Assembly: GCA_013140935.1 (NCBI GenBank)
Contig: JABFSD010001036.1
Coordinates: 1-12,701 of the forward strand
DNA from: Acidobacteriota bacterium
GTDB lineage: Bacteria > Acidobacteriota > Blastocatellia > RBC074
Direction: 5' to 3'
DNA length: 12,701 nucleotides
The position numbers and the translations under genes were made by a program. Each line of letters starts with the position of its first letter. The stretch's first letter is position 1. Under the pieces are notes generated by a model that was given only the letters and a program-made list of their open reading frames with translations, was not told where the DNA came from and did no database searches. Positions 1-6,316 of this stretch are shown here, one piece after another.

Positions 1-2265
1 CAAGACTTCCGCGAACGATTGCGCGCCGGTCGCGTCGCCGTCTTCCTCGACGGGCTGGATGAAGTCAGCGGCGCGAGTTTCTTCCGCGACCTGCAAACGT
101 CGGTCAGCGAATTTCTGTCATCGGCTTACGGACGGAACGCGGTCGTGATTTCTACGCGCCCCTTTGCATTGCGCAGCTTCGGCAACGCGAAGATGCTCGA
201 AATCCTGCCGCTCAATCCGCGCCAGATCGAACAGTTCATCGAGCATTACTACCGTGACGTACCCGAACGCCAGACCTTCCAGCGCGAATTGCAACGCCGC
301 CGCGAACTGCGCGAACTGGCGCGCGTACCGGCGCTGCTCGGCTTCATCCTGCAACTGTGGCAGGAACACGGGAGCGTGACCAACGACAAGCTCGAACTTT
401 ACCAGCAGATTACGCTCAAACTGGCGCAACAACTCGATAGCGAAAAAGAAGGAGTCGAGCCTAACCGGAAGTGGTTGGTTGATGACGCAGGCGGCTCGCT
501 CAAACTCGACTTGCTCAAGCAACTGGCTTTTAACCAGTTGCTCAAAGGACTCATCCGCCCGCCTTACGACATCGGCAATACCGAGAACGACGTGAACCGA
601 TTGGTCTTCACCAGCGAACAGCTTCGTGACGAAGCCATCGCCTTCGCCCGCGCGCTCAAAGAACGCGAAGGAACCGTCATCGAAAGGCCGCGCGACCTCG
701 CTGAAGATGTCAAAGCCACCGCTTTGTTGCGGCAAGTCGGCACAGACCATTACGCCTTTGCCCATCTCACCTTGCAGGAATATCTGGCAGCTTGGCAGTT
801 AGCCAAACGCGATAACGGCGATACGTGCGAACGGGTTTTCTGTCGCGCTTACTTCAATCCGACGTTGGCGGAGATGGAGGTGTTGCCGATGACGCTCGGC
901 TTGGTGGAGGAGCCGGATAAGTTTTACGAAGCGTTGGAAAAATTGCCGGAATCACTAATTTTTACTTATGTAAGGTTATGCTCCCGTTGTTTACCGTATA
1001 CGTCTCGGAGAAACCCGGCATCAGGAAGCAGTGAGTTGTTTAAGAGGTTGATAGTGCATCTCAAAATAAGAACTGAAGGGGAGGCGGAGTTTCTAGGGTT
1101 TGTTCTTAGGCCCGTTTCTATCAGCCAAAACAAAATATTCATTTTCATCTTTTTAATTTTGCTTCTTACCGAAGAATCAAAACTAGAAAGTCAGCTTCTT
1201 ACTGTGTCAATTTATGGACGCATTTATCAGGCAGTGAAATTCATATCATTAGATGCAAGCAAGGACTCTATAAATGAGTTAAAAGCCTTATCGGCAGATC
1301 GCCTCAGCACGCCCGACTTTGCAGAGTTTATATACTCGCTACAGCTTGACGATAATTTCGGCGATAAAAGCCAATTTTCAAGCCTGCTATTGGATTTGAA
1401 ACATACTAATCGCTTTGTTCGATGGCGATCTGCTATTTTGCTCATGCATATGGCAGAGCAGTCAGCGTCGATCAGCCAAACAACTCTAACTAATAGATTA
1501 CTCTTTGCAATGAAAAGCCACGATAGCTACGTGCGAAAGAAAGCGGCTAGCATCATCGGCTATTACACAACTGACCAGCATATTTTTAGTAGTTTGTCAG
1601 ATATAGCATCTCGCGATCTCGAAATGGAGGTCAAAGATATTGCACATGAGGCAATGCAAAGTTTGACAGCTAAGTTTTGTTATTTCGATCTTTCTCTGAG
1701 TACATCAGTAACTAACATCTCTTCGCAACCCAAGTCGCCATCATTGTTGACCGTGCAAGCGCGAGTTGAGTTAGAGCAGCAAATCTCTGTCAAATACCAA
1801 GAGGTGCTACACAACAGCGACGCCCGCCAAAAAGGAAAAGCCCTGGAAGATTTGTTGACGGCGCTCTTTGCCACCATCCCCGGCTTCACCGTAAGCGAGC
1901 GCAACTACAACACCGCAACCGAAGAAATTGATTTGGTCGTACGCAACGAGAGCCCTGATCCATTCTGGCGCGAGTGGGGCAGCCTCATTCTTGTCGAAGC
2001 GAAAAACTGGCAAGCCCAGCGCGTAGGCAAAAATGAATACGTGCAGTTTTATCGCAAGCTCGAAACGCGCGGCGGGCATTGCCGGTTGGGCTTCCTGATT
2101 TGTACCGAAAAGTTTGCCGAGACCTTCGACAAGGAAAGGCTGCGCGACAGTAAGTTCCCGCTGCGCGTCGTACCGATTGACGGCGCAGGCTTGCGCCAGT
2201 TGGTCGAAGCCGATGACCGCGAACCACTCCTACGCAAATTCGTCGAACGCGCCGTGCTGACCTGA
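1..2265 (+). CDS. NACHT-type STAND NTPase with C-terminal PD-(D/E)xK nuclease, 5'-truncated by the window
   Basis: The reading frame is open from base 1, so the start and the Walker A box lie upstream; 754 residues are visible. VAVFLDGLDE at 34-63 is a Walker B box of NACHT type (hydrophobic run then DGLDE). VVISTRP near 142-162 fits the sensor-1 region, and FAHLTLQEYLAA near 757-792 is the helical motif typical at the end of NACHT modules. A helical middle follows, with two HEAT-like units (RFVRWRSAILL and SYVRKKAASIIGYY, about 1384-1670). The C-terminus has a Mrr-like nuclease core: Glu at 1846-1848, Asp at 1930-1932 in EEIDLVV, then Glu 1996-1998 and Lys 2002-2004 in ILVEAKNW, giving E-x27-D-x21-ExK. 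In the known family, the NTPase oligomerises on sensing a trigger and activates the effector; here DNA cleavage as an anti-phage response is inferred. The codons of about 950-1795 are AT-rich, unlike both ends. The DNA context upstream is not visible. Confidence 0.85.
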   Translation, partial: QDFRERLRAGRVAVFLDGLDEVSGASFFRDLQTSVSEFLSSAYGRNAVVISTRPFALRSFGNAKMLEILPLNPRQIEQFIEHYYRDVPERQTFQRELQRRRELRELARVPALLGFILQLWQEHGSVTNDKLELYQQITLKLAQQLDSEKEGVEPNRKWLVDDAGGSLKLDLLKQLAFNQLLKGLIRPPYDIGNTENDVNRLVFTSEQLRDEAIAFARALKEREGTVIERPRDLAEDVKATALLRQVGTDHYAFAHLTLQEYLAAWQLAKRDNGDTCERVFCRAYFNPTLAEMEVLPMTLGLVEEPDKFYEALEKLPESLIFTYVRLCSRCLPYTSRRNPASGSSELFKRLIVHLKIRTEGEAEFLGFVLRPVSISQNKIFIFIFLILLLTEESKLESQLLTVSIYGRIYQAVKFISLDASKDSINELKALSADRLSTPDFAEFIYSLQLDDNFGDKSQFSSLLLDLKHTNRFVRWRSAILLMHMAEQSASISQTTLTNRLLFAMKSHDSYVRKKAASIIGYYTTDQHIFSSLSDIASRDLEMEVKDIAHEAMQSLTAKFCYFDLSLSTSVTNISSQPKSPSLLTVQARVELEQQISVKYQEVLHNSDARQKGKALEDLLTALFATIPGFTVSERNYNTATEEIDLVVRNESPDPFWREWGSLILVEAKNWQAQRVGKNEYVQFYRKLETRGGHCRLGFLICTEKFAETFDKERLRDSKFPLRVVPIDGAGLRQLVEADDREPLLRKFVERAVLT

Positions 2266-2321
2266 ACTTGCCGAATGTGGAACGGCAACCCAAAATTACG
2301 CCGCGAAAGGAGAACGAAACC

Positions 2322-2666
2322 ATGTCTACCGTAGCTTATGAACACGCACTCGAAGTCGTAAGATCGTTATCACCGGAAGAAGCGCAAAAACTGGTGCAGC
2401 ATATTAATGCCGAACACCGAGCGGTTGCGCCCTCAACGAATGGTACAACTGCGATTAAGCCTTCACGCGAGCGGGAAATGCGCTGGCTGTCGGAACACGA
2501 AGCCGAATATGCCGGGCAATGGCTGGCGTTAGACGGAGATCGTTTGTTGAGCCACGGCGCAGACCCGCATCAGGTTCGCGCGGAAGCCAGGGCGCAAGGC
2601 GTAGCTTCGCCGTTTGTCGTGATCGCTGAAGCACCAAATGAATTTTTCAGTGGAGGATGGTTATGA
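2322..2666 (+). CDS. DUF5678-like small protein of unknown function
   Basis: A 114-residue protein. The frame could begin earlier at 2268, but the ATG at 2322 is preceded by a strong ribosome binding site (GAAAGGAGA, 2305-2313), so this start is preferred. Residues 1-35 form a predicted helix (EHALEVVRSLSPEEAQKLVQHI), followed by a polar linker. Residues 54-103 carry the pattern WLxEHxAEYAGQWLALDGDRLLSHG, then an RAEARAQG helix and PFVVIAEAP. This matches what I recall of the DUF5678 family, small proteins of about 60-110 residues whose function is not known. The stop overlaps the start of the next gene by four bases (ATGA, 2663-2666), which suggests translational coupling with the aspartic-protease-like gene. 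No catalytic motif, signal peptide or membrane segment is visible. Confidence 0.75.
   Translation: MSTVAYEHALEVVRSLSPEEAQKLVQHINAEHRAVAPSTNGTTAIKPSREREMRWLSEHEAEYAGQWLALDGDRLLSHGADPHQVRAEARAQGVASPFVVIAEAPNEFFSGGWL
2652..2656 (+). promoter_or_regulatory. Ribosome binding site deciding the start of the aspartic-protease-like gene
   Basis: GGAGG lies inside the last codons of the upstream gene. It directly abuts the ATG at 2657 (too close) but sits six bases before the ATG at 2663, so 2663 is the likely start. The arrangement couples translation of the two genes. Confidence 0.6.
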
Positions 2667-3085
2667 AAATAGAGACGTTATCTTTCAAACGATATTACGC
2701 TTATGACCTGAGCCTTTCGGGCATTACGGTTCCCGTCGCCTTGCATTGGGGCGGGTGTGAGACGGAACTGAAAGCCAAGGTGGATTGCGGCTCGTCGGCT
2801 TGTATCTTTTCAAGAAATTACGGCGAAGACCTCGGCCTCGACATCGAACGCGGTCGGCCCCAACGCTTTGACACCGTGACCGGCAGCTTTCTCACTTACG
2901 GCCACGAGGTCACGCTTTCCGTGCTTGAGATTGAATACGTGACGATGGTTTATTTTGCCGCTGATCCCGCTTATCTGCGCAACGTGCTGGGAAGACAAGG
3001 CTGGTTTGATCGGTCACGCTTCGGCTTGGTTGATTACGACGGCAAACTCTTTTTAAGCGATTACAACGACCCGAACGAGTCGTGA
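2663..3085 (+). CDS. Retropepsin-like aspartic protease family protein
   Basis: A 140-residue protein with no signal peptide. Residues 21-29 (ITVPVALHW) and 36-45 (LKAKVDCGSS) form the strand-loop pattern of retroviral-type aspartic proteases, with the catalytic Asp41 at 2783-2785; the usual DTG/DSG is here DCG. Then come a helix and LGLDIERG, and near the C-terminus the sequence NVLGRQGWFDRSRFGLVDY. This matches the conserved 'LGR-x-GFFD' segment that follows the active-site flap in bacterial members of this superfamily. One such domain would have to dimerise to be active. It follows the DUF5678-like gene with a 4-base overlap and is followed by another overlap, so it belongs to a coupled cassette. 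Whether it cleaves peptides or is only a structural homologue cannot be told from sequence. The fold assignment is fairly sure; the activity is inference. Confidence 0.65.
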   Translation: MKIETLSFKRYYAYDLSLSGITVPVALHWGGCETELKAKVDCGSSACIFSRNYGEDLGLDIERGRPQRFDTVTGSFLTYGHEVTLSVLEIEYVTMVYFAADPAYLRNVLGRQGWFDRSRFGLVDYDGKLFLSDYNDPNES

Positions 3086-3093
3086 GGGAAACC

Positions 3094-3297
3094 GTGAAAA
3101 AGCAATTTAGTAAGCTCACGAAAGCCGAGCAGGAAAAAGTCGAGTTGGCTTATCACCAAATGAAGCCCGAAGATTTTGACGAATTGATGGCCAACGCCCA
3201 GCGGCACGTTCCAGCGGCGAGCAAATTATTCGAATCGCTTGAGAACGCCCATGAAAACAACGATGCTGACGCTGAAACAAACCAAACAACAAATTAG
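3094..3297 (+). CDS. Small hypothetical helical protein
   Basis: A 67-residue, highly charged protein (KKQFSKLTKAEQEKVELAYHQ...), predicted to be almost all helix with a polar Asp/Asn/Thr-rich tail. I do not recognise a family. The GTG at 3094 is preferred because AGGGA at 3085-3089 lies just upstream. A GTG at 3082, which overlaps the previous stop, is the alternative and would add four residues. It sits directly after the aspartic-protease-like gene, and its 3' end overlaps the next reading frame by about 47 bases, consistent with membership of a single transcript. The amphipathic, acidic composition would suit a small binding partner such as an antitoxin or adaptor, but nothing in the sequence proves that. 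Confidence 0.55.
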   Translation: MKKQFSKLTKAEQEKVELAYHQMKPEDFDELMANAQRHVPAASKLFESLENAHENNDADAETNQTTN

Positions 3298-3652
3298 CGA
3301 CGACCCGCAACATTGGCGCATTCATTTGATGGATTTCGTAGACGACTTTCGCCATTACCGCGAACCGCAAATGATCGTGGAGCCGTTCGCCTTAACCGAC
3401 GAACGAATGGATGCTTTGTTGGCGGCGACGACGGAACAATTGTGCGGCGAATTGAAACTCGCTACGCCGTCGTGGATTCGCGCGGTTCCGGCGGTGCGCG
3501 ACCCGTGGTTCGTTTCAGGGATGGAAAGCCTCAAAGCCATCGCGTTAGTCGAAAGCCCGTTGCCGTTTCGTTTGCGCAAACTTTTCGTGTTGGGAAAATT
3601 TCCTTTCCCGCGTTTGAACCCAAACTATTCTCGAAAGAAAGAAGACTGCTGA
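3251..3652 (+). CDS. Hypothetical protein, possible helical regulator
   Basis: A 133-residue protein. The ATG at 3251 is chosen because GAGAA at 3241-3245 offers a modest ribosome binding site five bases upstream; TTG at 3239 and ATG at 3263 are alternatives. The N-terminal half (WRIHLMDFVDDFRHYREP...LTDERMDALLAATTEQLC) is helical. The C-terminal half has the conserved-looking run AVRDPWFVSGMESLKAIALV followed by ESPLPFRLRKLFVL. I have an unverified impression of having seen similar 'PWFxxGxESLKAxAxVESPxxFRxRxxFVL' segments in small proteins of soil bacteria and cyanobacteria, sometimes next to toxin-like genes. The 5' end overlaps the preceding gene in another frame and the stop overlaps the ATG of the sulfatase (TGATG, 3650-3654). 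No function is assigned. Confidence 0.6.
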   Translation: MKTTMLTLKQTKQQISDDPQHWRIHLMDFVDDFRHYREPQMIVEPFALTDERMDALLAATTEQLCGELKLATPSWIRAVPAVRDPWFVSGMESLKAIALVESPLPFRLRKLFVLGKFPFPRLNPNYSRKKEDC

Positions 3653-5115
3653 TGAAATCCTGCTTACGCATTTTGCTCCTGCTCGCCTTGGCCTTGCCGA
3701 CGTTAGCTGATCGTGTGACGACTATGGCAATGGCACAGCGTCCGCCCAATATCGTATTCATCCTCGCCGATGATCTTGGCTGGGGAGATTTGGGGAGTTA
3801 CGGCAACACTAAAATCCGCACGCCGCAGCTCGACCGGATGGCGCGCGAGGGGATGCGCTTTACGCAATTTTATTCGGGCAGTCCGGTGTGTGCGCCTTCG
3901 CGGTGCGTGTTGATGACGGGCAAGCACGGTGGGCATGCTTACATCCGCGACAACAAAGAATACCAACCCGAAGGACAGGAACCGATTCCGGCGAGCGAAG
4001 TCACGATTGCCGAATTGCTCAAGGCGAAAGGTTACGCGACGGGCGGATTCGGCAAGTGGGGCTTGGGGTTTGTTGATTCAACGGGCAGCCCCGACGCGCA
4101 GGGCTTCGATTTGTTTTATGGCTATAACTGCCAACGCGAAGCCCACAACTTTTATCCAGACCATCTGTGGCGCAACCGCGAGCGCGTCACGCTCGAAGGC
4201 AACACGCGCGGTGTCACGGGCAAACATTACTCGCACGATTTGATCGAAGCCGAAGCCTTGCAATTCATTCGTACCAACAAGGACAAACCGTTTTTCGCTT
4301 ACGTGCCGTTCACGATTCCGCACGTGGCGTTGCAAGTGCCGGAAGATTCGCTGCGCGAATATGACGGAGCTTTTCCCGACGATCCGCCGTCGGCTGCGCA
4401 AGGCAGTTACGTAGCCTGCGAAAAGCCGCGCGCGACTTATGCGGCGATGGTCACGCGGATGGATCGCAGCGTGGGTCGCATCTTCGCGCTGTTGAAAGAA
4501 CTCAAGCTCGATGAAAACACGCTAGTCGTTTTCACGAGCGACAATGGCGGCGCGTTCGGTACGGTGACGAAAGATTTTGAATTTCTGCCGGGGCGAATGG
4601 GCGGCTTGGATTACGTATTCTTCGGTTCGACGGGCAAGTTTCGCGCGTTCAAAGGCAGCGTTTATGAAGGCGGCATTCGCGTACCATTTATCGCGCGCTG
4701 GCCGAAGCAGATCAAAGCGGGCAGCGTGAACGAAATGCCCGGCGTGTTTTATGACGTGATGGCTACGTTATGTGACGTAGCCGGAGTCAAAGCGCCTGCG
4801 ACGGATGGCGTGAGTTTGCTGCCTACGCTAACGGGCAAGGGCAAGCAGCGACGCCACGAATTTTTGTTTTGGGACTTTGGCGGATACGGCGGGCAGCAAG
4901 CCGTGCGAATGGGTGAGTGGAAAGGCTTGCGGCGCAATTTGCATCGCAGCGTTTCGGTCATTGAGCTTTACGATTTGAAAAACGATGTGAGCGAAGCGCG
5001 CGACGTAGCGGCGCAACATCCTGACATCGTCAAACGCATCGAAGCGGTTATGACGCGCGAGCATCAGCCTTCAGTTTTGTTTCCGTTGCGCGCATTGGAC
5101 GTAGCGAAAAAATAG
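3652..5115 (+). CDS. Exported arylsulfatase (formylglycine-dependent, S1 family)
   Basis: A 487-residue protein. The open frame extends upstream, but the ATG at 3652 begins a clear signal peptide (MKSCLRILLLLALALPTLA, cleavage probably near residue 19-28), so this start is chosen. It hydrolyses sulfate esters, probably on carbohydrates in the periplasm. Key features are the metal-binding Asp40-Asp41 in FILADDLGWGD, the formylglycine-forming Cys80 in the C-x-P-S-R signature (VCAPSR), Lys135 in GKWGLG, His224 in PHVAL, Asp297-Asn298 in TSDNGG and Lys334 in FKGSVYEGG. The usual GKWHLG histidine is glycine here, a variant I recall from one branch of S1 sulfatases. Maturation needs a formylglycine-generating enzyme or anaerobic maturase encoded elsewhere. 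The start overlaps the stop of the preceding hypothetical gene by one base. The substrate cannot be told from sequence. Confidence 0.92.
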   Translation: MKSCLRILLLLALALPTLADRVTTMAMAQRPPNIVFILADDLGWGDLGSYGNTKIRTPQLDRMAREGMRFTQFYSGSPVCAPSRCVLMTGKHGGHAYIRDNKEYQPEGQEPIPASEVTIAELLKAKGYATGGFGKWGLGFVDSTGSPDAQGFDLFYGYNCQREAHNFYPDHLWRNRERVTLEGNTRGVTGKHYSHDLIEAEALQFIRTNKDKPFFAYVPFTIPHVALQVPEDSLREYDGAFPDDPPSAAQGSYVACEKPRATYAAMVTRMDRSVGRIFALLKELKLDENTLVVFTSDNGGAFGTVTKDFEFLPGRMGGLDYVFFGSTGKFRAFKGSVYEGGIRVPFIARWPKQIKAGSVNEMPGVFYDVMATLCDVAGVKAPATDGVSLLPTLTGKGKQRRHEFLFWDFGGYGGQQAVRMGEWKGLRRNLHRSVSVIELYDLKNDVSEARDVAAQHPDIVKRIEAVMTREHQPSVLFPLRALDVAKK

Positions 5116-5142
5116 CGCGGCGCTTCTTGCGAAGCCCGCGCT
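5114..5142 (+). terminator. Hairpin at the end of the sulfatase gene
   Basis: An AGCGCGG-(C)-GCTTC stem pairs with GAAGC-CCGCGCT around a TTGC loop, with one bulged base. It starts within the sulfatase stop codon and is followed by a short TTAATTT stretch. The stem is strong but the T tract is poor, so it is a likely but imperfect intrinsic terminator or 3' RNA-stabilising stem. Confidence 0.5.
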
Positions 5143-5225
5143 TAATTTCGATCTGCCATCACACAGATCTTAACCCCAGGCGTCTTCCATAACCCTATGG
5201 ATGACACCCACTACAGGAGATGGAT

Positions 5226-5242
5226 GGCGTCTTGTGGACGCC
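5226..5242. repeat. Short perfect hairpin GGCGTC/GACGCC
   Basis: Six-base perfect arms around the loop TTGTG, inside the gene-free region. It has no T tract, so it is not a terminator. It lies 26 bases after another small stem (CCATA/TATGG, 5187-5200). Confidence 0.4.
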
Positions 5243-5495
5243 GCCGGTTCCGTAACAACTTGAATGCCAAAGTGATGTCGGCGGAGAATTTGGTAAGAAA
5301 GCCTGTATTTATTGGCTTTGCGTCAGCAAATTGCGATCAAGCGAAGCCGTGGCAGTGATGATGACTGAGGCAAGAAGGCGAAGGGTTGTCTTAATTTGCC
5401 CCACCTGAAAATAGCCATCGTTGCAAAAGCCCTTTGAAATCAGGCCATCGCAAGCACGATTCGTTTTGGCATCGTCATTGCAGTAAGCGTTGCCG

Positions 5496-5534
5496 TAACG
5501 CCGCTTCGGTGACGGCAGCAAAAAGGCGGCGTTA
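5496..5534. repeat. Inverted repeat TAACGCCGC / GCGGCGTTA
   Basis: Nine-base perfect arms separated by 21 bases. The pairing can extend by TT/AA if one extra G (5525) is bulged. An alternative, mutually exclusive stem, TGCCGT (5491-5496) with ACGGCA (5512-5517), overlaps the left arm. Its role is unknown. Confidence 0.5.
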
Positions 5535-5568
5535 TATGCGAGCCAAGCGGTTCGCGTGAGGACGGTTG

Positions 5569-5607
5569 GCGCGGCAACGAGAAATACGTTGTCGCGCTTT
5601 TCCTTTT
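5569..5607 (+). terminator. Intrinsic-terminator-like hairpin reading on the + strand
   Basis: GCGCGGCAACG pairs with CGTTGTCGCGC (11 pairs, one G-T wobble) around a 7-base loop, followed directly by TTTTCCTTTT. On the + strand this is a good rho-independent terminator. On the - strand, where trmJ ends at 5606, the stem has no T tract after it. It would stop + strand transcription coming from the sulfatase side before it runs antisense into trmJ, and the stem may also cap the trmJ transcript. Confidence 0.6.
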
Positions 5608-6316
5608 ATTCATCCGCTTGTTTCAGCCGTAGCGCCCTGCGAGTCTTTTGCATAATCCCGCAGAGCATATTCAAGTCGTAACTCGACAATTCATATTTCA
5701 ACAATGCAGCACGGATGCGGCGCATTAGATCGTCTTCGTTGCCTGGCAAGACAAAGCCGATGTCGTGCAACAGCGCGCGTGCCAGTTCCGTCGCCGCATC
5801 GCACGTCGCCGCCGTCGGCTGTTCAATCGGCGGTGCGGCAGGCAGCGAACGTTCGCGCGCCAACTCATACAAACAAACTGCGACCGACTGACCCAGATTC
5901 ATCGAAGGACAATCTTTATTAGTGGGAATCGCCAGCAAGCGATGGCAATGCGCGAGGTCTTCATTGTTTAGGCCGGACTTTTCATTGCCGAACAGCAACG
6001 CAACGCGATAGCTAGCTTGTCGCAGACGTTCGCTCAATTGCAACGGCGTCATCGGTTGGTCTTCGTCACTGGCACGCCGTACGTCACCCGTACCAATAAC
6101 GAGATTGCAATCGGCGATGGCTGCGGCCAGCGAATCAACGACATGCGCACTTTCGACGACATCCATCGCATGCGGTGCCGATTTGATCTGTTCCCACGTC
6201 GCGGGAAACGGCGACACGATCCACAAATCGCGGAAGCCGAAATTTTTCATGGCTCGTGCGGCTGCGCCGATGTTGTTCGGATCGCGCGGGCGCACCAGCA
6301 CTACGCGGACGTTCAT
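5606..6316 (-). CDS. trmJ: TrmJ-like tRNA (Cm32/Um32) 2'-O-methyltransferase, SPOUT/TrmH family
   Basis: A 236-residue SPOUT methyltransferase, close to the usual TrmJ length of about 240-250. It would transfer a methyl group from S-adenosylmethionine to the 2'-OH of a ribose in tRNA, with position 32 the target of characterised TrmJ. Motif 1 is [15 protein letters not shown] (residues 14-28, with Arg21). Motif 2 is [15 protein letters not shown] (about 107-121). Motif 3 is [18 protein letters not shown] (about 130-147), which forms part of the deep trefoil knot that binds the cofactor. The C-terminal helix resembles TrmJ homologues. The N-terminal start [15 protein letters not shown] is typical, supporting the ATG at 6316. 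That ATG overlaps the TGA of the upstream sulfatase (ATGA, 6313-6316), so translation is probably coupled. Its exact tRNA target is uncertain because related group members differ in specificity. Confidence 0.88.
   Translation of the reverse strand: MNVRVVLVRPRDPNNIGAAARAMKNFGFRDLWIVSPFPATWEQIKSAPHAMDVVESAHVVDSLAAAIADCNLVIGTGDVRRASDEDQPMTPLQLSERLRQASYRVALLFGNEKSGLNNEDLAHCHRLLAIPTNKDCPSMNLGQSVAVCLYELARERSLPAAPPIEQPTAATCDAATELARALLHDIGFVLPGNEDDLMRRIRAALLKYELSSYDLNMLCGIMQKTRRALRLKQADE

Larger units (their letters stand above)
5146..5605. other. Gene-free region with hairpins and a decayed coding remnant
   Basis: About 460 bases without an intact, recognisable gene. On the - strand a 50-codon open stretch runs from 5322 to a TAA at 5170. 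It has no obvious start and reads RKANKYRLSYQILRRHHFG at its beginning and VIHRVMEDAWG at its end. It overlaps, in another frame, the 3' end of a 70-codon frame (5521 to 5309) reading ...CDGLISKGFCNDGYFQVGQ.... Together these look like one frame-shifted relic rather than two genes. Several inverted repeats lie inside: CCATA/TATGG (5187-5200), GGCGTC/GACGCC (5226-5242) and TAACGCCGC/GCGGCGTTA (5496-5534). An 8-base direct repeat, GGCGTCTT, occurs near 5179 and at 5226. The density of small repeats suggests mobile-element or dispersed-repeat origin, which is inference. Confidence 0.4.

Noticed and set aside
118..765. A 215-codon open frame on the - strand inside the NACHT gene
   Set aside because: It mirrors the + strand NACHT frame, which carries recognisable motifs (FAHLTLQEYLAA and others). 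The antisense translation has no recognisable domain and arises from GC-rich codon structure.
3313..3651. Longer sulfatase start at 3313
   Set aside because: It would put over 100 non-sulfatase residues before a clear signal peptide and would read through the frame of the upstream hypothetical gene. The ATG at 3652 fits the signal peptide.
5309..5521. Intact 70-residue - strand gene
   Set aside because: No ribosome binding site, no recognised family, and its 3' end overlaps another protein-like frame. It is more likely part of a decayed sequence.
5496..5534. Integron attC site
   Set aside because: The inverted repeat with a bulged G is attC-like, but the site is only about 40 bases, the ends do not match RYYYAAC/GTTRRRY (GTTATAT on the right, CCGTAAC on the left), and there is no integrase or cassette array here.
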